Part shown: positions 35,274 to 43,232 of the stretch, piece by piece
Layout of the letters: every line of letters starts with the position of its first letter
Position numbering within the stretch: position 1 is the first letter of the stretch
From: Lichenicoccus roseus
Lineage (GTDB): Bacteria > Pseudomonadota > Alphaproteobacteria > Acetobacterales > Acetobacteraceae
DNA length: 64,000 bases
Assembly: GCF_005844085.1 (NCBI RefSeq)
Contig: NZ_VCDI01000004.1
Span: 124,001-188,000 of the forward strand
Direction of reading: 5' to 3'
The notes under the pieces: model-generated
Seen by the model: only the letters and a program-made list of their open reading frames with translations
What the model was told of the DNA's origin: nothing
Database searches by the model: none
Position numbers and translations under genes: made by a program

Positions 35274-36190
35274 GCCACCACCTCGCGGCGGGTCGACGAC
35301 ACATAGATCGAGGCGACCAGAGCCGTCACCGCCAGCATCAGCACCGCGAGCGCGCTGCCCTGGCCGATCTGGTAGGTCTGGAACGAGAGCTGCCACGACC
35401 AGTATTGCGCGACGTTCGAGGCGTTCGCCGGACCACCCTCGGTCAGGCCGGAAATCAGGTCGTACTGCTGCAGCGTGAAGATGATGCCGAGCGACACCAC
35501 GGCAGCGATCGTCGCTCGCATCATCGGCAGCGTGATAGAGACGAAACTCCGGATCGATCCGGCGCCATCCATCGCCGCCGCCTCGTAGAGATCGCGCGGG
35601 ATCGCCGCGAGCCCGACCGAAAGCAGGATCATGTTGAACGGCACGCCGAGCCAGATATTGGCGATGATCACCGCCGGCAGCGCGAGGTGCGGGTCGGACA
35701 GCCAGAATGGATGCGCGTGGATCAACCCGGATGCGGCAAGGATCGCGTTCACCACGCCGCTGTCGCCCGCGAACATCCATTTCCAGATCGCGCCGACCAC
35801 CAGCCCGGGCATGATCCACGCCGCCAGGAATACGCCGCGTATCGTCGCGGCGCCGGGAAAGCGCCGCTGGAAGAAGACGGCGAGCGCAAACCCGATCGTC
35901 ACCTGCGCCACCACCGAGCAGGTCGTGAACAGGAGTGTGTTGAGTGCGATCCGCCCGGCCGCCGGGTTGTGGAAGAGATGGATGTAGTTGCGCAGGCCGA
36001 CGAACGGGCGGTGCAGCGACAGGATGTCGAACATGTCGACCGACTGCACCGACATGGCGATCGTGTAGAGCACCGGCAACGCCGAGACGGCGACCAGGAA
36101 CAGCACCGGTGCGGCAAGCAGCGCGGTCTCGAAACCGCTGCGATGCAGGAAGCCCGGACGATCCTGACCCGATCGCCGGCGTGCGCTCAC
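35270..36190 (-). CDS. Carbohydrate ABC transporter permease (MalF-like)
   Basis: Permease of 306 residues of the CUT1 sugar importer group. After a cytoplasmic basic start it has six membrane segments and the EAA motif EAAAMDGAGSIRSFVSITLPMM. The GTG start overlaps the binding-protein stop (GTGA), and its stop overlaps the MalG-like start. The frame is open upstream through the binding-protein gene, but transporter sequence only begins here. It forms the translocation pore with the MalG-like protein. Confidence 0.86.
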   Translation of the reverse strand: MSARRRSGQDRPGFLHRSGFETALLAAPVLFLVAVSALPVLYTIAMSVQSVDMFDILSLHRPFVGLRNYIHLFHNPAAGRIALNTLLFTTCSVVAQVTIGFALAVFFQRRFPGAATIRGVFLAAWIMPGLVVGAIWKWMFAGDSGVVNAILAASGLIHAHPFWLSDPHLALPAVIIANIWLGVPFNMILLSVGLAAIPRDLYEAAAMDGAGSIRSFVSITLPMMRATIAAVVSLGIIFTLQQYDLISGLTEGGPANASNVAQYWSWQLSFQTYQIGQGSALAVLMLAVTALVASIYVSSTRREVVA

Positions 36191-37425
36191 GGCGACGCCT
36201 CCTCGCGTGCGCTGTCGATGGCGCTCTGCCCGGCATCGAGTGCCTGCTGCGGCGTTGCCTGGTGCGTCAATGCGCCCTGGTAGGCGGACTGGATCGCCTT
36301 CGAGATCGACGGCCAGGCCGGACTTGGACCACGCACGCGGGCATAGCGCATCTCCTCGATGAAGGTCGCATAGGCCTTCGGATGCGCGGGGTTCTTCGGA
36401 TCGGCATTTCGGATGGAGGGCAGCATGCCGAACTCGTTCCAGTCGCGGCCCTCCTGCGAATAGACATATTCGAGGAAGCGGAATGCCGCCGCGGGATGCG
36501 CACTGGTGTGCAGGATGCCGAAGGTATGCTCGCCGAGCGCCGAGGCGTGCGGTGCACCCGGACCCGCGACCGGCAGCAGCGCGGTGCTCCAGGCGAAGCG
36601 CGCGCCGGCGATCGGTCCGCTCAGCTCCCACGGACCGGAGATGGCCATCGCGGCGTTGCCGGCCACGAAGGTCTGGAAGCTGTCGGTCTGCGCCCGCACC
36701 AGCGTATCGCGCGAGGCGAGCTTGTCGTCGATCAGGCCCTGCCAGAAGGTGAGCGCCGAGACGCCGGCGGCGCCGTTCACCTTGTTCCAGTCACCGCCGG
36801 CGCTCTGGATCCAGGGCAGGAACTGGAAGGTGCCCTCCTCGTCGGCGATCGCCGAGAAGGCCAGGCCGTAGCGGTTGGCGGCGGGATCGGTCAGCTTCGC
36901 GGCGTCCGCCCTGAGTTCCGCCCAGGTTGCCGGCGGCCTCGCGGGGTCGAGCTTGGCGCGGCGAAAGGCGTCGTCGTTCAGATACAGCGCGAGCGTGTTG
37001 GACCCGCGTGGCAACGCATAGATCCCGCCCTTCCAGGTGACGGACGCGAGCGGTCCGGGGAAGAAGCGGGCGGGGTCGATGATCTTCGATGCCTTGATCA
37101 TCGGCGTCAGGTCGACAAAGGCGCCGTGCGAGGCGAACAATGCCACTTCGGGATTGTCGATCGAGACCAGGTCGGGCCCGCTGCCGGTGGCAACCGCGCG
37201 GATCGCGTCGTTCGAGATGTCGGCGAAATCGACATGCTTGACCGCGATGCGGATGTCCGGATTCTTCGTCTCGAACTCATGCGCCAACACGTAGCTCTGC
37301 TGCGCCTGGTCCGGCTTGTCGATGGTCCAGAAGGTCAGCGTGACCGGCTCGGCTCGTACCGGCGACGATTGCAGCGCCAACGCGACAAGTCCGGCCGCCA
37401 GCGATGCGGTCGTTGATCTGTACAT
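36187..37425 (-). CDS. Sugar ABC transporter substrate-binding protein
   Basis: Periplasmic solute-binding protein of 412 residues, family 1 (MalE/UgpB-like). It starts with a signal peptide (MYRSTTASLAAGLVALALQSSPVRA) and continues with VTLTFWTIDKPDQAQ, the usual beginning of the mature fold; later landmarks are GTFQFLPWIQSAGG, AMAISGPWEL and EGRDWNEFGMLPS. AAGGAGG lies six bases before the ATG. The ligand is unknown but is expected to be the sugar handled by the adjacent isomerase and dehydrogenase. Confidence 0.88.
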   Translation of the reverse strand: MYRSTTASLAAGLVALALQSSPVRAEPVTLTFWTIDKPDQAQQSYVLAHEFETKNPDIRIAVKHVDFADISNDAIRAVATGSGPDLVSIDNPEVALFASHGAFVDLTPMIKASKIIDPARFFPGPLASVTWKGGIYALPRGSNTLALYLNDDAFRRAKLDPARPPATWAELRADAAKLTDPAANRYGLAFSAIADEEGTFQFLPWIQSAGGDWNKVNGAAGVSALTFWQGLIDDKLASRDTLVRAQTDSFQTFVAGNAAMAISGPWELSGPIAGARFAWSTALLPVAGPGAPHASALGEHTFGILHTSAHPAAAFRFLEYVYSQEGRDWNEFGMLPSIRNADPKNPAHPKAYATFIEEMRYARVRGPSPAWPSISKAIQSAYQGALTHQATPQQALDAGQSAIDSAREEASP

Positions 37426-37480
37426 GGTGTCCTCCTTCCCGTCCGGCCGGGGTTGCTCCCCGGTCCGCAATGGTCCCGTC

Positions 37481-38383
37481 TCAGGCCGGGTTCGGCACGT
37501 ATGTCCCGCCGCGGCACGTCTTCAGATGGTTCAGGCCGGCAACCTGCCCGGTCATCTCGAGCGCGCCGCGATAGACCGGATCGTGCCAGCCCTCGATGTC
37601 GATCGACCCCTTGTAGCCGCCGAGCCGCAGGTCGCCGATGATCGCCGTCCAGTCGCTGTCGCCGAAACCGGGCGTGCGATGGAAAGCGAACGGCTCGGCG
37701 CCATGCACGCCATGACGGCGCACCACGTCCCAGCGCACCGAGGCATCCTTGCCGTGCACGTGGAAGATCTTCGGAATCCAGTCACGCAGCTGCGGCATCG
37801 GATCGATCAGGTAGAACAACTGGTGGCACGGCTCCCATTCGAGGCCAATATTGTCGTCCGGCAAGGTCTCGAACATCATCGTCCAGGCAGCGGGATTATG
37901 CGCGATGTTCCAGTCGCCGGTCTGCCAGCTGCCGTCCATCGGACAGTTCTCGAAGGCGATACGGACGCCCTTGTCCGCCGCGCGCCTGGCAAGCTCGCCG
38001 AACACCGCCTTGAAGCGCGGCAGGCTCTCCTGCAGCGGACGATCGCGCACGCGCCCGGTAAATCCGGCGATGGTTTTCGCGCCGAACAGGTGCGCGTTGT
38101 CGATCAGCGCCCGCCAGCCTTCGAGCGTCTCGCGATCGAGCGGCTGGTCCTCGAGCGGATTGCCGAACATCCCGAGCGTGTCCATGGTGACGTCGCGATC
38201 GCCGATCGCGTCCCGCAACGTGCCGGCGAGACGGGGCAGGTCGACGCCACCCAGCGTCTGCCAGAAGAAGGGCTCGATGCTCTCGAAGCCGTGCGGCAGG
38301 ATGTCGCGCACGTAGGCCGCCGGATCCGGCGCATTCGCACGGATCATGGTGCCGATCCGGATGTCCAGGGCTGGGTTGCTCAT
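37481..38383 (-). CDS. Sugar phosphate isomerase/epimerase
   Basis: TIM-barrel isomerase of 300 residues. Metal-ligand candidates lie in VRIAFENCPM, IGLEWEPCHQLF, KIFHVHGKDA and GSIDIEGWHDPVY, matching the xylose-isomerase-like superfamily used for keto-sugars and inositols. Its ATG overlaps the dehydrogenase stop (ATGA). It is probably the second catabolic step for the sugar brought in by the ABC importer downstream. It is not close in sequence to the isomerase at 16977-18044, so the two likely have different substrates. Confidence 0.85.
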   Translation of the reverse strand: MSNPALDIRIGTMIRANAPDPAAYVRDILPHGFESIEPFFWQTLGGVDLPRLAGTLRDAIGDRDVTMDTLGMFGNPLEDQPLDRETLEGWRALIDNAHLFGAKTIAGFTGRVRDRPLQESLPRFKAVFGELARRAADKGVRIAFENCPMDGSWQTGDWNIAHNPAAWTMMFETLPDDNIGLEWEPCHQLFYLIDPMPQLRDWIPKIFHVHGKDASVRWDVVRRHGVHGAEPFAFHRTPGFGDSDWTAIIGDLRLGGYKGSIDIEGWHDPVYRGALEMTGQVAGLNHLKTCRGGTYVPNPA

Positions 38384-39438
38384 GCGTCGTGTCCTTGGGC
38401 AAGTTCGATTGGCAGGCGGGGCAGCTCGCACGGACGTTGCTGTTCGGCGCTTTCGATCGCCGCCAGCACCATGGCGAGGCTGGCGAAATTGCGCCGGCTC
38501 GAGGTCTCCGGCTCGCCGCCGCTGCGCAGCGCGTCGATGAAGTCGCGCAGGACGCCGGCATGGCCACCGATGCGGTCGGAGGGTTCGAGAGTCGGCACCG
38601 GAACCGCGCGGAGCGGCGCGAACAGCTCTCCGCCGGGCGGCAGGCCGTCGACGATCTCGGCAGCAAAGCGATCCGCACCGTCCCAGGTCGCGCTGCCCCT
38701 GGTGCCGATGATCCGCCACGCGCTGTCCCATTCGGTCTGCAGCCCGTTGGCGCACCAGCTGCCGCGATAGGTGATGACGCCACCCTCCGGCAGCGAGAAC
38801 ACCGCAGCGGCGCTGGCGCCGGCACGATACCAGGACTTGCGCGGATTGCCCTCGCGGCACATGACGTTCGCCGGATCGCTGCCGGCCAGCAGCCGCGCTG
38901 CGTCAAAGCTGTGGATCGCCATGTCGAGCAGCAGAACGTGGTCCATCTGCTCGCGGAAGCCGCCAAAATGCGGCGCCTTGAAGAAATCGCAGTGCACCTC
39001 GTCGATGTCGCCGAGCGCACCTGCGTCGATCAACCGGCGGAGGCGGCGTATGCCGGCGACATAGCGCCGGTTCTGCATCACGGCGTGGACACGCCCGGCG
39101 TCGGCGGCGGCGGCTACGAGGTCGACCGCGTGCTCGAGCGTGTCGGCGAGCGGCTTCTCGCTCAGCACATGGCATCCGGCCGCCAGCGCCCGGCGCACCA
39201 CCGCGTGCCGCGCGGCGGGCACCACGACATCGAACAGGATGTCCGGACGTGCGAGGGCGAGAAGTTCGTCGATGCCGCCCGCTATGGCGACGTCGTCCAG
39301 TCCGAACTCGCCAGCAAGCCGGATCGCGGCGGCGCGGTCCAGATCGGCCAGCCCCACGATCGTCAGGCCCTCGATGGCGAGTGCCGCCCGTAGCCAGGTG
39401 CGGCTCATGTTGCCGCACCCGATCAAAGCTGCCCGCAC
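38380..39438 (-). CDS. Gfo/Idh/MocA-family oxidoreductase
   Basis: Dehydrogenase of 352 residues and first gene of the leftward sugar operon. It has the Rossmann motif ALIGCGNMSRTWLRAAL, the catalytic lysine in VLSEKPLADT, and the LLDMAIHSFDAARLL segment holding the active-site Asp and His. The GTG start at 39438 is set by GGAGGAGG six bases upstream; the frame is open much further but that region contains the operator and the divergent regulator. Control by the LacI-type regulator through the palindrome at 39474-39487 is expected. Confidence 0.87.
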   Translation of the reverse strand: MRAALIGCGNMSRTWLRAALAIEGLTIVGLADLDRAAAIRLAGEFGLDDVAIAGGIDELLALARPDILFDVVVPAARHAVVRRALAAGCHVLSEKPLADTLEHAVDLVAAAADAGRVHAVMQNRRYVAGIRRLRRLIDAGALGDIDEVHCDFFKAPHFGGFREQMDHVLLLDMAIHSFDAARLLAGSDPANVMCREGNPRKSWYRAGASAAAVFSLPEGGVITYRGSWCANGLQTEWDSAWRIIGTRGSATWDGADRFAAEIVDGLPPGGELFAPLRAVPVPTLEPSDRIGGHAGVLRDFIDALRSGGEPETSSRRNFASLAMVLAAIESAEQQRPCELPRLPIELAQGHDA

Positions 39439-39473
39439 AGGCGCCTCCTCCCAACGCACCGGTCTCACGCCGG

Positions 39474-39487
39474 CGTAAACGTTTACG
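39474..39487. promoter_or_regulatory. LacI-type operator
   Basis: CGTAAACGTTTACG is a perfect 14-bp palindrome with the central CG typical of LacI/GalR-family operators. It lies in the divergent control region, 36 bp upstream of the sugar-operon start codon and 73 bp before the regulator's ATG, and is the obvious binding site for that regulator. Confidence 0.75.
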
Positions 39488-39559
39488 GTGTCGCGACACG
39501 GACGCTGCCGGTGGACACGCATGCTTGTCAAGGTCGCCCGCAGCCGATAGCGCGTGCAG

Positions 39560-40570
39560 ATGGACATCAAGGCCCTCGCCCGGCATCTCGACCTGTCGAT
39601 CGGCACGGTCTCTCGCGCGCTGAACGACCGCAAGGACGTGCGCGACGCGACCCGGCTGCGGGTGCGGGAAGCCGCGGCGGCGATGGGATATGCCCCGAAC
39701 CATTCCGGGCGGGCGCTCCGGCGTGGCCGCACCAACGCCATCGCCTTCGTGTTGCGGCCAAGCGTCGACAGCGCATCGCACGGCGATCCGTTCTTCATGG
39801 CGCTGTTCGACGGCATCCAGCACGCCCTCGCCGGCGCCGGCCTCGACCTGATCGTGCTGCTGCCGAGGCGCGACGAGGACCAGCTCGCCTTCCTCGTCCG
39901 CGCGGTGTCCCGCGGCCTCGCCGATGGCTGGTTGCTGTCGGCCACCACGCGGCATGACGAGCGGATCCCGTTCCTGCTGGAGCGCGGCGTGCCGTTCGCG
40001 ACCCTCGGCCGAAGCCTGTCGGGCGGCGCGCAGTCCTGGATCGACCTCGACTTTGAGACGATGGTGACCGAGGCGGTACGTCGCCTCGCGGCCCGCGGCC
40101 ATCGCCGGATTGCGGCGATCGAGCCGGGCAGCGACATCAATCTCGGCCATGTCGTCGAGGAATGCTGGCGCAATGCGCTGGTCCAGGCGGGGCTCGACCC
40201 GGACCCGGATCTCCTGGTCCGGGTCGAGCCCGATGAAGCGGGCGGCCATCTCGCGGCCGGTCGGCTGCTCGACCTGCCCAGGCCGCCGACCGCCGCCGTG
40301 CTGACCGGCGAGACGACGCCGATCGGCGTCTATCGGGCGCTTCGCGAGCGCGGCCTCACGCCGGGTCGGAATTTCGCGGTGATCGCAACCGGCGACGCGC
40401 CGGCCTGCCGCGCGCTGTCGCCGGCGCTGACGCGATACACCTGCTCCCTGCACGACCTGGGCATGGCGCTGGCTGCCAGCCTGCTGGCGCGACTCGATCC
40501 CGATGCGGATCCGGAACCGGTGCAGCAGCTGTGGCCGATGCGCCTGGTCGAGGGTGCCAGCGACGGCTGA
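39560..40570 (+). CDS. LacI-family transcriptional regulator
   Basis: Regulator of 336 residues. The N-terminal helix-turn-helix is DIKALARHLDLSIGTVSRALN (from residue 2), followed by a hinge helix (NHSGRALRRGRTN) and a periplasmic-binding-protein-like effector domain. It is divergent from the dehydrogenase-isomerase-ABC operon and most likely represses it until the sugar or an intermediate binds. ATG at 39560 is chosen over a GTG at 39554 because the HTH begins right after it. The gene ends 60 bp before the catalase-like gene. Confidence 0.88.
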   Translation: MDIKALARHLDLSIGTVSRALNDRKDVRDATRLRVREAAAAMGYAPNHSGRALRRGRTNAIAFVLRPSVDSASHGDPFFMALFDGIQHALAGAGLDLIVLLPRRDEDQLAFLVRAVSRGLADGWLLSATTRHDERIPFLLERGVPFATLGRSLSGGAQSWIDLDFETMVTEAVRRLAARGHRRIAAIEPGSDINLGHVVEECWRNALVQAGLDPDPDLLVRVEPDEAGGHLAAGRLLDLPRPPTAAVLTGETTPIGVYRALRERGLTPGRNFAVIATGDAPACRALSPALTRYTCSLHDLGMALAASLLARLDPDADPEPVQQLWPMRLVEGASDG

Positions 40571-40610
40571 CAGCCCGGGCCTTTACGGCAACGCAAGGTT
40601 TCGGCACGGT

Positions 40611-40625
40611 CTCCTGCAGCAGGAG
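40611..40625 (+). promoter_or_regulatory. Hairpin covering the catalase-gene Shine-Dalgarno
   Basis: CTCCT (40611-40615) can pair with AGGAG (40621-40625), with GCAGC as loop; the symmetry extends to CTCCTGC/GCAGGAG. The right arm is the ribosome-binding site of the next gene, so the structure would hide it in the mRNA and could give translational or temperature control. The stem is short, so stability is uncertain. Confidence 0.35.
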
Positions 40626-40630
40626 GGAGC

Positions 40631-41689
40631 GTGCGGATGGCTGCCGGGAACGTGGTGCGCGGCGGAGCGGTGATCGGTGCGGTGCTGGCGGTGTTGGTGG
40701 CCGCATTTGCCTGGGCGGGCGGTTGGCTGTCCGGCGATCGGCTGTCCCCGGAGCGGTTCATCACGGCGCTCAAGCCACCAGGCGGGTTCGGCTACGGCGA
40801 CCGGCGCAACCACGCCAAGGGTGTCTGCGTCACCGGCACCTTCACCGCCGATGGTGCGGCCACCGCGGTGTCGCACGCCTCGCTGTTCCGCCCCGGGACC
40901 TATCCGCTGATCGGACGCTTCAGCCTCGGCAGCGCCGATCCGGCGGCATCGGATTCCGCGACACGGGTGCGCGGCTTCGGCTTCGACATCACCGGGCCCG
41001 GCGGCGAGGAATGGCGCAGCGCCAATATAGACGTGCCGTTCTTCCCGGTCGCGACCCCGGACGCGTTCCTGCAGCTGCTGCAGGCGTCGGGCAGCAAGGA
41101 CCCTGGTGCCATCGGCCAGGTTGCCGCAGCGCATCCGGAATTGAAGGCGTTCGGCGGCTGGGCCAAGTCGGCGCCCTGGACGGCGTCGTTCGCGGAAGAG
41201 CAGTACAACGGGATCGATGCCTTCGTGGCGACCGACGCCGCCGGCAGTCGCCATTTCGTGCGTTGGTCGCTCCTGCCGGCCGCCACCGCGCAGCAGGTGA
41301 CACCCGACGCACTGAAGGCGAAGGGGCCGGACTTCCTCGATCGTGAGCTGGAATCGCGGTTGGCCTCGGGGCCGTTGCACTGGCGGATGGTGCTGACGGA
41401 AGCGGCGCCCGGCGACCAGACGGCGGATCCGAGCCAGGCCTGGCCGGCAGGGCGTCCGACCGTGGCGGCGGGTACGATCACCCTGACAGCAGGCCAGGAC
41501 AACGTAGCCGGCCCTTGCCGCGACGTGAATTTCGATCCGACCATCCTGCCATCGGGGCTGGCGACCGGTGACGATCCGTTCCCGGCCGCGCGGTCCGCCG
41601 TCTACGCCGTTTCGTACAACAGACGGACGGCCCAGGAAGCGAGCGGACAAGCCACGGGTGGGCACGATACCGGGAGGAACGCGCAGTGA
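40631..41689 (+). CDS. Membrane-anchored catalase-family peroxidase
   Basis: Small catalase-fold heme protein of 352 residues, of the SrpA-like group that acts mainly as a peroxidase. An N-terminal membrane anchor (AVIGAVLAVLVAAFAWAGGW) faces the domain to the periplasm. The distal histidine is in RRNHAKGVCVTGTF, and the proximal heme tyrosine region is ARSAVYAVSYNRR. Full-size catalases are about 500 residues; this minimal form is normal for the group. The GTG at 40631 or ATG at 40637 could start it, both served by AGGAGG. It overlaps cytochrome b561 by 4 nt, a pairing seen elsewhere. Confidence 0.84.
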   Translation: MRMAAGNVVRGGAVIGAVLAVLVAAFAWAGGWLSGDRLSPERFITALKPPGGFGYGDRRNHAKGVCVTGTFTADGAATAVSHASLFRPGTYPLIGRFSLGSADPAASDSATRVRGFGFDITGPGGEEWRSANIDVPFFPVATPDAFLQLLQASGSKDPGAIGQVAAAHPELKAFGGWAKSAPWTASFAEEQYNGIDAFVATDAAGSRHFVRWSLLPAATAQQVTPDALKAKGPDFLDRELESRLASGPLHWRMVLTEAAPGDQTADPSQAWPAGRPTVAAGTITLTAGQDNVAGPCRDVNFDPTILPSGLATGDDPFPAARSAVYAVSYNRRTAQEASGQATGGHDTGRNAQ

Positions 41690-42291
41690 GCGACTTCACG
41701 CGAAACGGCTTCAACGGACGGGTGCAACCCAGCCTGCTGGAGCGTGGCGAGGTCGTGCGCGAACCGTTCGCGCCGGTGCAACGGGTGCTGCACTGGGCGA
41801 TGGCGGTGTGCATCCTGGCGATGCTGTTCATCGGCGTCGGCATGGTGTCGACGGCACGGCCGATCAGCCTGGGTCTGGTCGACGTGCATCGGCCGCTCGG
41901 GATCCTGATCCTCCTGCTGGTGGTGGTGCGGCTCGCCGTGCGGGCCAGGCGCGGCACGCCGGCGCTGCCGCGCGACCTGCCCGCCGGAGTGAAGCTTGGC
42001 GCAACGCTCTCGCACTGGCTGTTGTACGCCGCGATGATCTCGATGCCGATCATCGGCTGGGGGATGGTGTCGGCGGCGGGGCTGCCGGTGGTGATGTGGG
42101 GCGGGTTCCAGCTGCCGCCGATCCTGCCGCATAGCGACGCGCTGCACGCTGTTCTGTGGGACGCGCACCGCATCATCGCCTACCTGCTGTTCGCGCTGAT
42201 CCTGCTTCATGTATCGGCGGCGCTGATGCATGCGCTGATCCGCCGCGACGGGGTATTCGAGGCGATGGCGGGAGGCCGCCCGCCGGTCTAG
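41686..42291 (+). CDS. Cytochrome b561
   Basis: Four-helix inner-membrane diheme cytochrome of 201 residues. Heme-ligand histidines can be placed in RVLHWAMAV, VDVHRPLG, LSHWLLYAA and ILLHVSAAL, one per helix. It probably passes electrons from the quinone pool to the catalase-like peroxidase encoded just before it, whose stop it overlaps (GTGA, so a GTG start). Its stop shares bases with the stop of the convergent kinase gene. Confidence 0.87.
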   Translation: MSDFTRNGFNGRVQPSLLERGEVVREPFAPVQRVLHWAMAVCILAMLFIGVGMVSTARPISLGLVDVHRPLGILILLLVVVRLAVRARRGTPALPRDLPAGVKLGATLSHWLLYAAMISMPIIGWGMVSAAGLPVVMWGGFQLPPILPHSDALHAVLWDAHRIIAYLLFALILLHVSAALMHALIRRDGVFEAMAGGRPPV

Positions 42292-43232
42292 ACCGGGGTC
42301 GCGCTCTCCTGCAGCTCGGCCGCCCAGGGCGGGTTGGAACCGGCACGGCCGCAGGTGAACGCGGCGACCCGCACCGCGAACTGCAGCGCGGCCTCGGCCT
42401 GCGACGGATCGATCGCGGCGATGCGTCCCGGATGCAGCAGGCCAGTGCGATCAAGATGGCACAGCACGGCGGCGATGAAGCTGTCGCCGGCGCCGACCGT
42501 GTCCACCACCACCGTCTCGCCGACCGGAACGTCGATGCGGCCCCCCTTGACCCAGGCCGTCGCCCCGTCGCCACCCTTGGTCACGATCACCAGCGATGTG
42601 CCGGCTGCGAGCCATTCCGCGGCGATGGTCTCGGGGTCGGCGCCAGGGATCAGGTAGTCGAGATCGGCCCGCGACAGCTTGATGATGTCGGCAAGCGCCA
42701 GCGCCTCGGCGAGCCGGGCGCGATAGGTGGCGAGGTCGCTTGTCAGGGTCGGGCGGCAATTGGGATCGACGCACAGCACCCGGCGGCCCTTCTGCTCGCG
42801 CATCAGGGCCAGGCATTCGTCCGCGACCGGCGGCGAGATCAGGCCGAGCGAGCCGACATGCAGGGCGGTGACGTCGTCGGCGAGCGGCGGGCTGGCGGCC
42901 AGGGTCCAGCAGCGCGAGGCGCTGGCTTCGTCGAAGAAGGCATATTCCGGCTCGCCGTCGCCCAGCTTGACGAAGGCGAGCGTGGTGGCGTTGTCGAGGC
43001 GTGCGACATACTGCATCGACACCCCCGAAACCTGCATCGACGAGACGATCAGGTCGCCGAAGAAGTCGGTGGAGATACCGCCCATGAAGCCGGCGGCACT
43101 GCCCAGTCGCCCGAGCCCGACGGCGATGTTGCGGCACGATCCGCCAGGCACCGGGATGTAGGCGTCCTGGCCGCCATCCTCGCTGCGCGACGGCAGGAAG
43201 TCGATCAGCGAGTCGCCACAGATGATGATCAT
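42288..43232 (-). CDS. PfkB-family carbohydrate kinase (fructokinase-like)
   Basis: Ribokinase-fold sugar kinase of 314 residues. The first PfkB signature is GGSCRNIAVGLGRLG and the second, with the catalytic base, is VVDTVGAGDSFIAAVL. A fructokinase role is the best guess from overall similarity, but other sugars are possible. GGAGGAGGG lies close before the ATG. Its start overlaps the aroA stop (ATGA), so it is translated from an mRNA shared with an unrelated shikimate-pathway gene. Confidence 0.85.
   Translation of the reverse strand: MIIICGDSLIDFLPSRSEDGGQDAYIPVPGGSCRNIAVGLGRLGSAAGFMGGISTDFFGDLIVSSMQVSGVSMQYVARLDNATTLAFVKLGDGEPEYAFFDEASASRCWTLAASPPLADDVTALHVGSLGLISPPVADECLALMREQKGRRVLCVDPNCRPTLTSDLATYRARLAEALALADIIKLSRADLDYLIPGADPETIAAEWLAAGTSLVIVTKGGDGATAWVKGGRIDVPVGETVVVDTVGAGDSFIAAVLCHLDRTGLLHPGRIAAIDPSQAEAALQFAVRVAAFTCGRAGSNPPWAAELQESATPV

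Noticed and set aside
34443-36236. Single fused 597-codon permease frame
   Set aside because: The upstream part is an out-of-frame shadow of the MalF-like gene. The true MalG-like start is the GTG at 35273 overlapping the MalF-like stop.
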